Origin: Apiotrichum sp. Y4204
Lineage: Eukaryota > Basidiomycota > Tremellomycetes > Trichosporonales > Trichosporonaceae
Assembly (NCBI GenBank): GCA_025531455.1
Contig: JAMYHL010000032.1
Coordinates: 310,001-374,000, forward strand
Reading direction: 5' to 3'
Length of the DNA stretch: 64,000 nt
A program made the position numbers and the translations under genes. This document shows, in pieces, positions 1 to 9,800 of this stretch (positions are counted from its first letter, which is position 1; each line of letters starts with the position of its first letter). The notes under the pieces were generated by a model that saw nothing but the letters and a program-made list of their open reading frames with translations, was not told the origin of the DNA and did no database searches.

Positions 1-273
1 GTTGGTGTGGGTGAGAGAAGAGGAGAGGATGAGAGAGTGGGTGGCGAACGCGGTGACTTTCTGTTGTACTGTTTGTGGTTTGTGCATCGACTTGAGGTGA
101 CGCACTGGACCACTTGACTCGAAGCTTGCATCCTGGGGGGTCTCCTTCCCCCATGTGGCACATTTTCCGCCGCAGCGCCGCAGCGCACCAGACGGCCAAG
201 TCAACAAGCCCGATCCAGCCGAGATTCGACAAAAAGTCCAATCCACCTCTCTTTCGTCCACCACACCCCCACA
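1..273. other. upstream region of the PPR-like gene
   Basis: No coding sequence is supported here. The stretch is the left edge of the window plus the promoter and 5' leader of the gene starting at 274. The ATG at 274 sits in a good context (CACAATGGCC) after a C/A-rich leader. Open frames that start inside this stretch run out of phase with the real gene and have no family resemblance. Confidence 0.5.
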
Positions 274-2286
274 ATGGCCACCCGGGCCAACGCCAACGCG
301 CTCTACGTGCTCCGCCTCGTGCTGCGCTCCGGCGGCGCGGCGCGGCGCCCCTTCTCCGCAACACCCATAGCGCACCGCGTCGCCTCGGGCCCGTCGACCC
401 TGCATGGACACGGGCAAGGGCTGTGCGGAACTGGATCCACAGCGTTCGCATCAACGAGCTCGTCGGCTGCCGCCGCCGTACCGGAAGAAACGGACTTTCT
501 CGAAGAAGACGAACACGAGTATGCGGCCGCGGCGTCGTTCCTCCCGTCGCGGGCGAGCGGCCATGGTCCCTCGCCGATCCCGTGGCCGACCGTCTTTCCG
601 CACGGCTCGGAATCCAGCGCGCCGCGCCCCCGCCCGTGCGACATTCTTGCGCGCCTCGTTGCCGAGAACCGCCTCGAACCCGCGCGGAAAGTGTACGACG
701 AGCTCACGGCGCTGCATACCCCTATCGAGCGGCGGAAGCTGTATCTCGAGCCCGCGGTCGCCTGCCTCGCGCCCACGCCAGAGGGCCGCGCCGCGTTCCT
801 CTTCTGGCTCGAGCTGTACCCCAACCGCCCCGCGACGCGGAGCAGCCCAGACCTCAAACAGACGTGGCATCCCATCGTCGCGCGGATCATGAATGAACAT
901 CTTGACAGCACGCAGTTTGTCGTCGACTTTTTAGCGCTGGCAGGGAAGAAGGGCCTCCTTCCCGCTGTCCTTCCGCTGCTGCTCACGCCATTCGCGACGA
1001 TCACTCCGCCGCATATCTCGGAAGGCGCGCTCGAGACTGCCATCGCGGCATATCGCGCGTCGACGACCAGTGCGACCTCGAAATCCGCCCGCGCCAATGC
1101 CCTGAGATCACTCACAGATTCCCAGATCGCAGCATGGTGGAATCGCTATCTCCGCAGTCTCGCGCTCGCGGGATGGACCGACTCGGCGCGCGCGCTCCTC
1201 TACTCCCCGCCGGAGGGCGTGAGCTGGACGCGGATAACGCGCACCGTTGTTCTGGGGCACGGCCTCGAGCGGCGCGAGGCCGCCCTCGCCGCTGCGCAGG
1301 CACGCGAGGAGGCACAGCGCACGAATCCGCTGTTGGGTATCCGGCGAGAAGATGCCGCTCCGCTCCCGCAGCGCGTCCGTGCAGCCATCTCGGGGAACCG
1401 CCTGCCGTCCGTCACTGAGCTGGCGGATATCCAGGCGCAGCTCGTGGCACTCAACCGCTCCCGCCTGCTCGCCCTCCTGCACCGCCGCTTCCTCCGCCGC
1501 GACGCCGCCCACCGCAAGTCGCGCACCGTCCCGACCGTATCGGACATGTGGTGGTGGCATGCCGAGATCATGCGTCTCTCCCGTGCAGGCGAGCACGCAG
1601 CGGCAGTGGCAAAGTTCCGCGACCACTTTCTGTGGATCGGCCTCCCCCCGCTGTCCTCCACTGAGGGCCCAGCGCCGGACCCAGCATCCCCGCGACTCAT
1701 CCCCTCGATCCAGGTGCTCACCACGGTGCTCACATCCATCCTCGAGCTCGAAAACGACGCGCCAGCGTACTATGCGCGGTATCTCTCGTCCCTGCCGCGC
1801 CTCCCGCCAACAGTAAAGCCGACAATGTACACCCATCTGGCATTTGTGCGCGCGGTCGCCTACCAGAGCGGACCAGCAGCGGCGACGGACGCGCTCTCCG
1901 CCGCCCTCCTCCTCGGCCAGGATCCGGGCCTGCCCGCTTGGAACGCCCTTCTCCTAGCGTACCAGACGCGCGGGGAGATCCACGCGGTGTTCCCCCTCCT
2001 CTCGGCGATGGAGCGGCGCGAGACGCTCGGAAACGGCATGAGCATGCCCGCCCCCAGTGCGCGCACGTACGCCGGTCTCATCCACACGGCCGCGCGCGCA
2101 GGCCACATGTCTCAGGCGCAGCAGTTTCTCCAACGCTTCAAGCGGTTTATCAACGTCTCGGCGGCGCAGGGCCGCGAGGTCACCGACGAGGATAGGGCGC
2201 TCCTTGGCGAGGTGAAGAGCGCGGTGCGTAAGGGACGGGAACGCGCCGAGACTGCTGCAGTGGAGAATAAGAGGGCTACGGGATAG
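274..2286 (+). CDS. mitochondrial PPR-like helical-repeat protein
   Basis: A single uninterrupted 670-residue frame. The N-terminus is rich in Ala and Arg, lacks acidic residues and carries RRPFSATP near residue 28, which looks like a mitochondrial targeting peptide with a cleavage site. The C-terminal part has helix-turn-helix units of about 35 residues typical of pentatricopeptide repeats: PAWNALLLAYQTRGEIHAVF near residue 553 and ARTYAGLIHTAARAGHM near residue 596. Fungal PPR proteins of this kind usually bind organellar RNA or the mitoribosome, so a role in mitochondrial gene expression is inferred, not shown. It is transcribed toward the Bax-inhibitor gene; no operon logic applies. I do not recognise a named orthologue. 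Confidence 0.75.
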   Translation: MATRANANALYVLRLVLRSGGAARRPFSATPIAHRVASGPSTLHGHGQGLCGTGSTAFASTSSSAAAAVPEETDFLEEDEHEYAAAASFLPSRASGHGPSPIPWPTVFPHGSESSAPRPRPCDILARLVAENRLEPARKVYDELTALHTPIERRKLYLEPAVACLAPTPEGRAAFLFWLELYPNRPATRSSPDLKQTWHPIVARIMNEHLDSTQFVVDFLALAGKKGLLPAVLPLLLTPFATITPPHISEGALETAIAAYRASTTSATSKSARANALRSLTDSQIAAWWNRYLRSLALAGWTDSARALLYSPPEGVSWTRITRTVVLGHGLERREAALAAAQAREEAQRTNPLLGIRREDAAPLPQRVRAAISGNRLPSVTELADIQAQLVALNRSRLLALLHRRFLRRDAAHRKSRTVPTVSDMWWWHAEIMRLSRAGEHAAAVAKFRDHFLWIGLPPLSSTEGPAPDPASPRLIPSIQVLTTVLTSILELENDAPAYYARYLSSLPRLPPTVKPTMYTHLAFVRAVAYQSGPAAATDALSAALLLGQDPGLPAWNALLLAYQTRGEIHAVFPLLSAMERRETLGNGMSMPAPSARTYAGLIHTAARAGHMSQAQQFLQRFKRFINVSAAQGREVTDEDRALLGEVKSAVRKGRERAETAAVENKRATG

Positions 2287-2975
2287 AGTTATACATGTCT
2301 TGGATATCTTTTGCAGAGGTCCCGGTGCTGCCGGGGCGACAGGATGGAATATGTGTATAGTTTATGACCCGTCTGTCGAGAGTTGCGGCCCTGCCACTTT
2401 GCACCTCGAGTCTCATCAACTTGAGTGTTTTGCTCCAATTTCTCTTAACAACAGCTCTAGGTATTGTACCGACCCCAATCGCAGAAGGCACATGTATATT
2501 TGTTTGTGCAGACAAGAGCTGCAATGGTACTGACCGGATTGTCTTGCCACAAACAGTGCCACTTTCGATGGCCATCTCACTTATTTTCGTGCTCTCCCAA
2601 TTTTCAAACCTCTTTCACACAGTTTTGCTAATATCTTCCATGCATCGCTTGCCAGAGACTCTGCAATTACATATTCTGAAAGCTCTAATACTGCGCAATG
2701 ACTTGGGAAAATTTCTACATCACTGGAGGACATTGTGAAAAGTTACAGTTGTTCAAAGGTGGACGGCATGTGGCAAGTGGCGTTTGCTGCCACGCTCAAC
2801 CACACTCAACCCCCATCCAATATCGATGTCACAAGCCCAGAAGTGCAGGTATAACATACATTCAACATTGCTACGGCTGCTATGACGGGATGTATTCTGG
2901 GATTGAAGCTGGATCACGGAATTGAGGGGGTTACGCAGGTACAAACTGCACATTTTTCACATTTAGTCGCGGTCC
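2287..2975. other. convergent intergenic region
   Basis: AT-richer than the flanking genes. It should hold the 3' UTR of the PPR-like gene. Short open frames here (up to about 120 codons) show no family motif and no codon bias, so I call no gene. Confidence 0.5.
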
Positions 2976-3087
2976 TAGTCGCAGTCCGTCGAGTTGAGCT
3001 TGAAATCAGCTTTTTTCTGCATTCTCGCGACTCACGATGCGCAGAATGTTAAGGAATAAGTTCAGGAAGTCGAGATAGAGCGACAAT
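2976..3087 (-). repeat. decayed copy A of the terminal exon of the adjacent Bax-inhibitor gene
   Basis: About 112 bp that match 3302-3412 (the 3' end and start of the 3' UTR of the Bax-inhibitor gene) with roughly 8-9 mismatches by eye. On the minus strand it keeps the same frame: LYLDFLNLF, then ILRIVSRENAEKS, with one Tyr codon changed to Asn and the penultimate Ser codon changed to a stop (TCA to TGA). The bases just 5' on the minus strand still read as a degraded form of the preceding codons. It lies beyond the real stop codon, so it is not part of the main product. Confidence 0.8.
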
Positions 3088-3120
3088 ATAGGTTTCTCTT
3101 GCTTCGTCGACAGACTGGTC

Positions 3121-3165
3121 ATTATCCGTCGAACTGAGCTTAGAATCAGTTCTGTTCTCCAGTCT
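3121..3165 (-). repeat. short copy of the Bax-inhibitor 3' end (A')
   Basis: On the minus strand this reads GAGAACAGAACTGATTCTAA followed by GCTCAGTTCGACGG. It resembles the stop-codon region of the adjacent gene (GAGAATGCAGAAAAAAGCTC, then ATTTTAAGCTCAACTCGACGG) but is more diverged than copy A. It lies between copies A and B in a head-to-tail array. Confidence 0.55.
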
Positions 3166-3176
3166 CCGACCGTCGC

Positions 3177-3282
3177 CTAGTCGCGGTCCGTCGCATTGAG
3201 CTTTTCGTCAGTCCAACTCTGCAGTTCCAAGTCTCACGAAGCGCAGGGTGTAAAGGATCAGATTAAGAAAGTCGAGATACTG
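3177..3282 (-). repeat. diverged copy B of the Bax-inhibitor terminal exon
   Basis: On the minus strand the sequence reads YLDFLNLILYTLRFV and then ends in a stop. It is clearly related to the terminal YLDFLNLFLYILRIV of the adjacent gene. It is more diverged than copy A, so the array seems to have grown in at least two events. The shared downstream motif TAGTCGCGGTCCGTCG marks the unit boundary. Confidence 0.65.
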
Positions 3283-3325
3283 ACCCCTCAACACTGTCGT
3301 TTAGTCGCGATCCGTCGAGTTGAGC

Positions 3326-4295
3326 TTAAAATGAGCTTTTTTCTGCATTCTCACGACTCACGATGCGCAGAATGTAGAGGAATAAGTTCAGGAAGTCGAG
3401 GTAGAGCGACAACGATGCGAGGACCGGCTCGTCGATGCTTAGGCGCTTCATGATCTGTTGAGTGTCGTAGAGGATGTAACCCGAGAAAATGAGGACGCCG
3501 CCACACGCAATCGCGAGGTCGAAACTCTGACCGAAGGGGATGAAGATGTTCACGAGGCCGGCAGTAATCAGGCCCATGAGGCCGGCGAAGAGGAAGGGAC
3601 CGAGACCGGAGAAGTCGAGCTTAGTCTGGAAGGTAAACAGTGTAAGGCCCACAAACACTCCGACCGTGATGACAAGCGCCTGGACGACCTGAGTTTCGTC
3701 AGTTTTCAAACAATTACGCTTCTTCTACATGCTACTCCGCTGCTTGACTCACAATCTTGGCATCGTAGTAGGTGGTGGTGGTCCCCACCATCATGCTCTC
3801 GAAGACGGTAAACAAGGCCAGGACGATCATGTTGGTCGGGTACGAGTGGCGCTTGAAGTAGACGCCAGCGAGAGAACCAAACGAGCCGATGATTGAGACA
3901 AAGATGAGCCAGGTGTTGTTCTGGACAAACGTCTTTGCCGCGTCGTTAAAGTTGAGGACGCCGCCAACGGTCGCCGTGAGTGCGAGCTGGACCAGGAGGA
4001 TGGCATAGACCTTGCGAATGAACGCGCGGCGAATCGCCTCGTCGCAGTCGCTCACGGTGACGCCGATCTTAAAGTCGTCCGGGATATCGTCGTCCGGCTG
4101 GTCCATCCATGCGTTGCGCGACGAGCCTGCCATTGCCGAGTTTGCGATCATCGCGGCATCGGACGGGTCGAACGCCTGCGCCTTGCCCTTCGACTTTGAG
4201 TTTCCGAGCAGCGGCGACGACGCGGACGCCTCGCCGTCGTCCCCTGCCGCGCCGTACTGTGTGTTGATGTCCGTGTACTTTGGTGGTGCCGCCAT
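3326..4295 (-). CDS. BXI1: Bax inhibitor-1 / TMBIM family membrane protein
   Basis: Two exons, complement(3326..3688, 3753..4295), giving 301 residues; the 64-nt intron runs from GTGAGT at 3752 to CTCAG at 3689. The soluble N-terminus (residues 1-95) is followed by about seven hydrophobic segments, starting with VYAILLVQLALTATVGGVL and including the family-typical FTVFESMMVGTTTTYYDA, GQSFDLAIACGGVLIFSGYI, LYDTQQI and the terminal YLDFLNLFLYILRI. TMBIM proteins sit in ER, Golgi or vacuolar membranes, mediate Ca2+ leak and protect from ER-stress death; S. cerevisiae has one member, Bxi1. The start at 4295 is preferred to an in-frame ATG at 4403 because family proteins begin close to the PPKY-like motif. 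It shares a 680-bp divergent promoter with the antizyme gene. Partial copies of its last exon lie just downstream. Confidence 0.9.
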
Positions 4296-4975
4296 TGTAA
4301 GATGAATGGGTGATGGAGTGAATGGGAAAGGTGGAGAGTGGTGGCAATGAGGTGTAGCAACGTTCGAGAGACTACGCATCATCGCATCATTGCCACCCAC
4401 CAAAGGTGGGCCACGACGAATTTAGAAGATGGTACTGGAAGCTATTAGAGTTTCATCAGCTCATTAGAAGGTTGTAATGGGTCCAGATTTGGGAGCACAG
4501 CCACGACGTCATTTTGTGCACCGTCAGCGACTCCCCTATTTGGACGGAGATGTCTCTGATCTCCATCTTCCAGACCCGCCAACGCCACACTCGATAATAC
4601 CGAGACACACGCCCCAGCCAGCTCCCCCAGGCGCGCCGGGCTCTCTTGGCTGGAATATGCTTACGTAGTCTGTCTCAATCAAACCCCTGAATTCTTTGGG
4701 TGGCGACTATCTATTGTCCGGTTATCCCACTAGCAAGATCCGGCCAATCGGATGATTACAACCGGGAGAATGGCAGAACGGGGAAATACCAAGCAGCACG
4801 CAACCACTCAGCTGTGCACAATCGCGCACAGCGCCCACTGCGTTATTATCGCGACCCCATCGGCCATCGTTCCACACGACGACCAGCAACAGTTATCAAG
4901 TTTCTCTTTCTATCCATTCACCACTACACCAGCCTGACGGCCCCGAAGCCCCCGCGCACCGCGCCGCGACGCATC
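4296..4975. promoter_or_regulatory. divergent promoter between Bax inhibitor and antizyme genes
   Basis: 680 bp with no supported coding sequence, between two start codons that face away from each other. It must hold both promoters and both 5' leaders. I see no TATA box or named operator that I would defend. Confidence 0.6.
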
Positions 4976-6029
4976 ATGAGTACCGCCAATACGAATCGCA
5001 ATACCAGTACCGATCTGCCGTGGCTCTTCTCCGCCACGGCCCAGCAGCTCCCGAACGCGATGGCTCTTGCCCGCGCCGGCGGCAAGAACGGCCGGGTGTA
5101 CACCTATGTCGACGACGCGGCCCTGGGCACCGCCCAGGGCTACTGCTCGACGTTGGCTACTGGGTCAAGGCAGTGGGTTTGAGGCCGGCGGGGGGAGCCC
5201 GCCCAACTCTGTGGGCGCCGATACGAGCGGCTCCAGTGGCAACAACGACATCTGCCGTGATAACAGCAGCGGCAGTAGCAGCCACACAAAGGCCCTCGGT
5301 ATCGGCCGGCCGGCTAATCACGGCCACCACAACGCATACCTCCCTCCGTCACCTCCCTCTTCTGTCTCTCCCCCGACGACCGCGGTGCATATCCCGCGCC
5401 CCGGGGTTTCCTCCCACATCCTCCCGCCATCCCCCACCGCCAGCTTCACCAATGCTGGGCACAACCTCATTAAGAACGTCTCTGGCGCCCAAGAGACGCC
5501 CTCTCAATCGCCCGAGTCGCGCTGCGGCCCCGTGCTGCCCCTCATAACCTCGGTATTCCCCTATGCCGCCTCCAGCGTTGCCGCAGTAGCACACATGCTC
5601 GAGATAGTCACCCCGCCGGATAACGTACTCAAGGGCTTTATCGTCGACGAGGACTCGCTAGGGCGCTGCGTATTCGTTCATCTGAAGCCAACGCTCTCCG
5701 CACCCGCGCCGGAGCGCCTCGCTCCTCATTTCTCGGATGTGCTGCGCCCCCACGACCCGCGCCGTGACCACCCAGTCCCGCCGCTCCGCCAGGCCCCGAC
5801 ACCCCTCGACATGCGCGAGTCGCTCACCGCTCTCCTCGACCTCGCGGACACGCTCGAGGCGACGCAGCTCCTCCTTGTGCTAGACAAGGACGAGCGCGAG
5901 ACGGCCCGCCTCGCCGAGCTCATGCACTCGCTCATGTACGTCGGCGGCATCCCCGTCCAGCCCGGCCGGCCCGTCGGAGAATGGGACTGGGACTGGCGCC
6001 GCTGGGCACTCGTCAGCATCGAGTTGTGA
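4976..6029 (+). CDS. OAZ1: ornithine decarboxylase antizyme, +1 programmed frameshift
   Basis: Two overlapping frames. ORF1 starts at ATG 4976 and stops at TGA 5180-5182 (68 codons). The main frame is +1 relative to it and runs to the stop at 6027-6029. Reading join(4976..5179, 5181..6029), with one base skipped at TGG-GTT-TGA-G, gives 350 residues. The C-terminus is the antizyme fold: ESLTALLDLADTLEATQLLL, then DKDERETARLAELMHSLMYV, then GGIPVQPGRP and a terminal WALVSIEL strand. Antizyme binds ornithine decarboxylase monomers, sends them to the proteasome without ubiquitin and represses polyamine uptake. In all known cases its synthesis depends on polyamine-stimulated +1 frameshifting at the ORF1 stop. 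The Ser/Pro/His-rich linker (about residues 75-185) is low complexity. The ORF2 frame alone has no credible start. Confidence 0.93.
5177..5203 (+). promoter_or_regulatory. +1 frameshift site with 3' hairpin
   Basis: GTT occupies the predicted P site (5177-5179) and the TGA stop the A site (5180-5182). Four bases after the stop a perfect 6-bp GC stem forms: GGCGGG (5187-5192) with CCCGCC (5198-5203) around a 5-base loop GGGAG. The loop bases GGAG (5194-5197) could also pair with CTCC at 5231-5234 to make an H-type pseudoknot; that second pairing is inference. A structure starting a few bases 3' of the stop is the arrangement of known 3' stimulators in antizyme mRNAs. Confidence 0.75.
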
Positions 6030-6602
6030 GCGCGAGACGTTTGGGTTAATCAAGACCTGCGTGTCGCATTGCTTTGGTTCTAGCGCTCCTGTGATCCTGT
6101 GTCCTGCGATCAACAGATTCAGGAGCCCAGGGAACAGGGTTTTTGCAACGCATCTCGCCCCGTTCAGACCCCGGCTCTTCACCTTTGCCCTCAATCCTCA
6201 ATCCTCCGTGACCCGAGTCCGACGGTGTCCGATGTGCGACGCGATTCTCGACCGCTTTGCGTTCTGCGTCACGTCACGCGTCACAGGTCACTGGTTAACT
6301 GGTCACTTCCACCCTCATAACATCTCATCTCGACTCTTTTCCCCACCTCGACTCTCTCTCCCCTCCCCCCATCATTCCCGACTCACAACACAACACCACA
6401 TGTTTCCAACCCCTCTGTACCGCTGTTCATCCAGCGCGACTGATCCGACCCGATAATGCGTCTGTTGTCATAGTAGCTAGTAGAAGTACAAACCTCACTG
6501 AAATACATAAATATATTATTAGCAATTGGTATGAAGCAATGCCTGTGGCGGGCCTGGCGGGGATGCGCAGGCATAGTGCAGCATACTGGAGGTGAACACT
6601 GA

Positions 6603-6839
6603 TTACTGAACTGGATCGCTAGAATGGGAAGCCGAACAGCTGACTACTGACATGTTGACGCCGTGTCCATCACGGCCAGTCAAGTATAACACGATCCCAA
6701 TGGTCAGGCCGGCCAGGATCATCAGGATCATACCACAGTACCACAACCCAAGAATCCAAAGGCCAAAGGACCCCTTTGCGATCATCACAAAGCTGTGCCC
6801 CTGTCCCGCTCGAGATTGCTGATTCCGCAGTTGACTCAT
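6603..6839 (-). CDS. possible small single-pass membrane protein (doubtful)
   Basis: A 78-codon frame. After a polar, basic start it has a strong hydrophobic stretch, roughly residues 24-53 (SFGLWILGLWYCGMILMILA and LTIGIVLYL), followed by a polar tail. It starts right next to a tandem heptamer repeat. I find no family match and no splice signals, and codon use is unlike the neighbouring genes. It could be a chance frame in the intergenic desert. Confidence 0.22.
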   Translation of the reverse strand: MSQLRNQQSRAGQGHSFVMIAKGSFGLWILGLWYCGMILMILAGLTIGIVLYLTGRDGHGVNMSVVSCSASHSSDPVQ

Positions 6840-6875
6840 CGCTCATCGCTCATCGCTCATCGCTCATCGCTCATC
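6835..6875. repeat. tandem heptamer GCTCATC, about six units
   Basis: Direct perfect repetition of a 7-bp unit with an incomplete first unit, directly upstream of the small minus-strand frame that begins at 6839. Confidence 0.9.
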
Positions 6876-9800
6876 GCTAACGCCATCTCGGCCACCTCGG
6901 ATCACCTCGCGTCTGCCTCAACAAGTAACGAGGGACAGTTTCGGGATAATGTGCCAATTGCTGACACTTTCTCAAACTCTGAACTCGGGACTCTCCCTAG
7001 ACTCTGGACTCATGGCGAACTATGCTCAGTAACCCGATCACGAGTCACTCCCAGCGGTGTGAGTGGGGGTAAAGTGACTACATGTGAAGGTTTTGCATGT
7101 TTGGCGTGGTGACGCGTGACCCGCAACCCTGCGAAGCGCAATGCCTCGATTCTGCAAGCTGGATTCCTGGCTGTAGGTTGCACTCGATCCTCTCTTCAGC
7201 TGCACCCCTTGGCGTCCTTCGCTTGTGCGCAGACTTTCCGTCCTGCTTGAGAATTTAAAGGCAAGATGAGTTTACAAGTTACAAGTAACCCCCCTTCGCA
7301 ATCCTTACGCACGGACCGCCTACTCAAAAGTGTCTCGAGTCAGAACGTCGATATTCAACAACTCATCAGAGCGCACATCAGAGCCGGGAGAACAAACAAA
7401 AACTGGAACTCCTGTGGAATCTAGAGCTGGACGGGGTGGCGATGGCCGCGGTGAGGAGCTGGTACAACTCAGCACCGACATGATTACGTCTTCCCGGCTC
7501 CCGCACACCAAAACAGCAAAGGGAGTGGTCCAGAGATCCAGAGCGTCAGAGAGTGGTAAAAGACATTCGGAATGGTATCGCAGCCTGCTCAAGAGCCAGT
7601 CCATCTAGAAAGTGGTTCAGCTGTGTCTTCATAGATGTGTAGTCGTTTAGATGTACTGTAATTGGCAGCGTGGGATCTAGAGTACTTCTGATCACCCCGA
7701 TCACTCTGCACGCTCGATCACGAAATTGGTGGAGCTCGCAGCTCTGCGGATCTGCGGTATCCTCACTGTCCCACTGTCCGCAATTTGGCCTTAGAGTTCT
7801 TATATCTCGAAAAGATATCTGCAGCAAATCCGTAGTCGCTGGCGTTTGGGTCTGGATCGGGGGTCAAACTACTGCGGCGTGGTCAGTGCTCAAGTGCGCG
7901 TGCAGACCCAGCCTCACGACAGGCCACAGATGCCCAGCGACCAGCGGCCTTTGTGGTGTTGGGCGCGCCGATGGCCAATGGCCTTCTGCCTGTGCGGCCG
8001 CCGCTCCTGCGATTCTGCACAGTGCGTACAGATGAGGAAACGTAGACAGCTGGACAGCTTACAGCTTGACTTGTGCGCCTCATAGACCCAAGAGCCGCCA
8101 CCGCCACTAGCCCTGGTTGTCCCCATCGCGACGCAAGATGTAGTGGGGTCTGAGCGGCAATCAACCTCCAGCTTCCGCGTCGTGAGTGATGGTCGAGTAT
8201 AACAGTCAGCGCACGAGGCGCGAGGTACCCCAACACGGCTAACACTTCCAATGGTTCAATGCGTTGATCAATCTGTGAACTAACTACAAATAAGATGTGG
8301 AGACGGCATGTGAGGAAGGTCCGCGTGTGCACATCGAGACGGTCGAGCCGTGTAGAGATGCTTGTGCAGCGTCCCATCATTTCCGATCCGCTTGTCCGTG
8401 ACAATGTTAGAGCCAGTAGTTAGTAGGAGCCATGCCAACTGGTGCCTGGTAGGTCTGGAACTCTGGTGGTCGAAGTGTGCAGTTAGCGACTGCAGCTTCA
8501 ACGACTGCAGACACTATTGTGATGAAGGAATCTGACATTCTGAGGGAACTGATATGAGGCTCCCTATACCCCACCCTTCTCATCGCCGTGCTGCCAATCT
8601 CCCGATACGACCGTCCCATTCTCCCGACCACCCTCCATCTTCACACCCGCATCGGCGAGACGCTCCACGATATACGATCCATATTATCAGGATCAGCCAC
8701 TGATGATGTCACATCTTATCTGTTTCACTAGTAGGGCCTCTACTCCACCCCTTCTTTCATGTTGATAATTCTTTCCATTCCCAGCTTCCATGAACCACAT
8801 TTATCACGACCCTACATCGCATGCCCCCCGTCATCATGTGACCCGCGTTCCGCTTCTCTCAGCGCACCCCAACCCCGAACTCCAGTGGGCACCCAAATGG
8901 GGTCCCGCGCGGAAATTGACCTCGAATCCTGAAACCGAGACACTACTGGAGCTTCCGAGATAACCACACAGCCGAGCGAGGACCCAAAGCAAAGCTCAGT
9001 TTCGAAGCATCATATGTGCTTGGAAGCCCATCTCGGCCATCTCCTAGCTGCTAGCATGCTACCTGCGCTTGTCAAGGTCAGGTGCATCAGGCGGGATGGC
9101 AGTGATTGCAATGATTTGGGGTCTGAGACCCCTCCTCGCAACGACACTCCAATGGCGCTTGCAGGTCTCGTGACTGACTTCTTTTCTGCCGTTGTGATTT
9201 ATTTCTCTATTTCCGCGATCGCGTCAATGACCCTTCCCCACTTGAAAGACGCAAAGACTTCCCCACTTCCCAGACGACGTGCTTCCCCATTCTTGTCAAG
9301 GTTTCATCGGACAGACCAGGATACCCTCAGACTTCACATCTACAGCAACCAGTGGCCTAGGAGCTGGTGGACTCATCTCGGAACAGACCAGCGGCCGGAG
9401 AGGGCAGTCGGGGGTATCCACAAGCTCTAGAACCAGATACGCACCGAAATAGCATTCCCGATAGCCACTGTCCGATGCCCAGCACGCAGTGGACGGTCAC
9501 GCCGGTGGCAAACCTTCCACGCGAATGCCCGCGGAGTGCCTGTGACCGAAGCAGCAATGGAAACTGAGAGACGGCGCGATAAGGCGTCGTCGAACGGGTG
9601 AGCCCGCTGGCCCATGAGTTTGGTTTAGCGCGATTACCCTCGTTTGTGGTCTTCGTAGAGAGTGGGCAGTCCCCCTGCGGGGTCGGTCTCGCTTGGACGC
9701 ATCCTGCTGGAAGCTCAGAGAGACCGGAAGATTGCAGCATTGAAGCCGGCCATTGCTCGGTCGGCGATGCGCTATGCGGATCTGCGGGATTTCTCCACAA

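Noticed and set aside
3087..3300. Copies A and B as used alternative last exons of the Bax-inhibitor gene
   Set aside because: No convincing donor-acceptor pairing was found on the minus strand and copy A has a premature stop, so decay is the simpler reading; kept as a finding for testing.
5154..5175. 22-nt GT-AG segment that would also join the two antizyme frames by splicing
   Set aside because: Removing it restores the frame, but 22 nt is far below the shortest intron elsewhere in the window (32 nt), it lacks a branch motif, and the antizyme family is known for +1 frameshifting.
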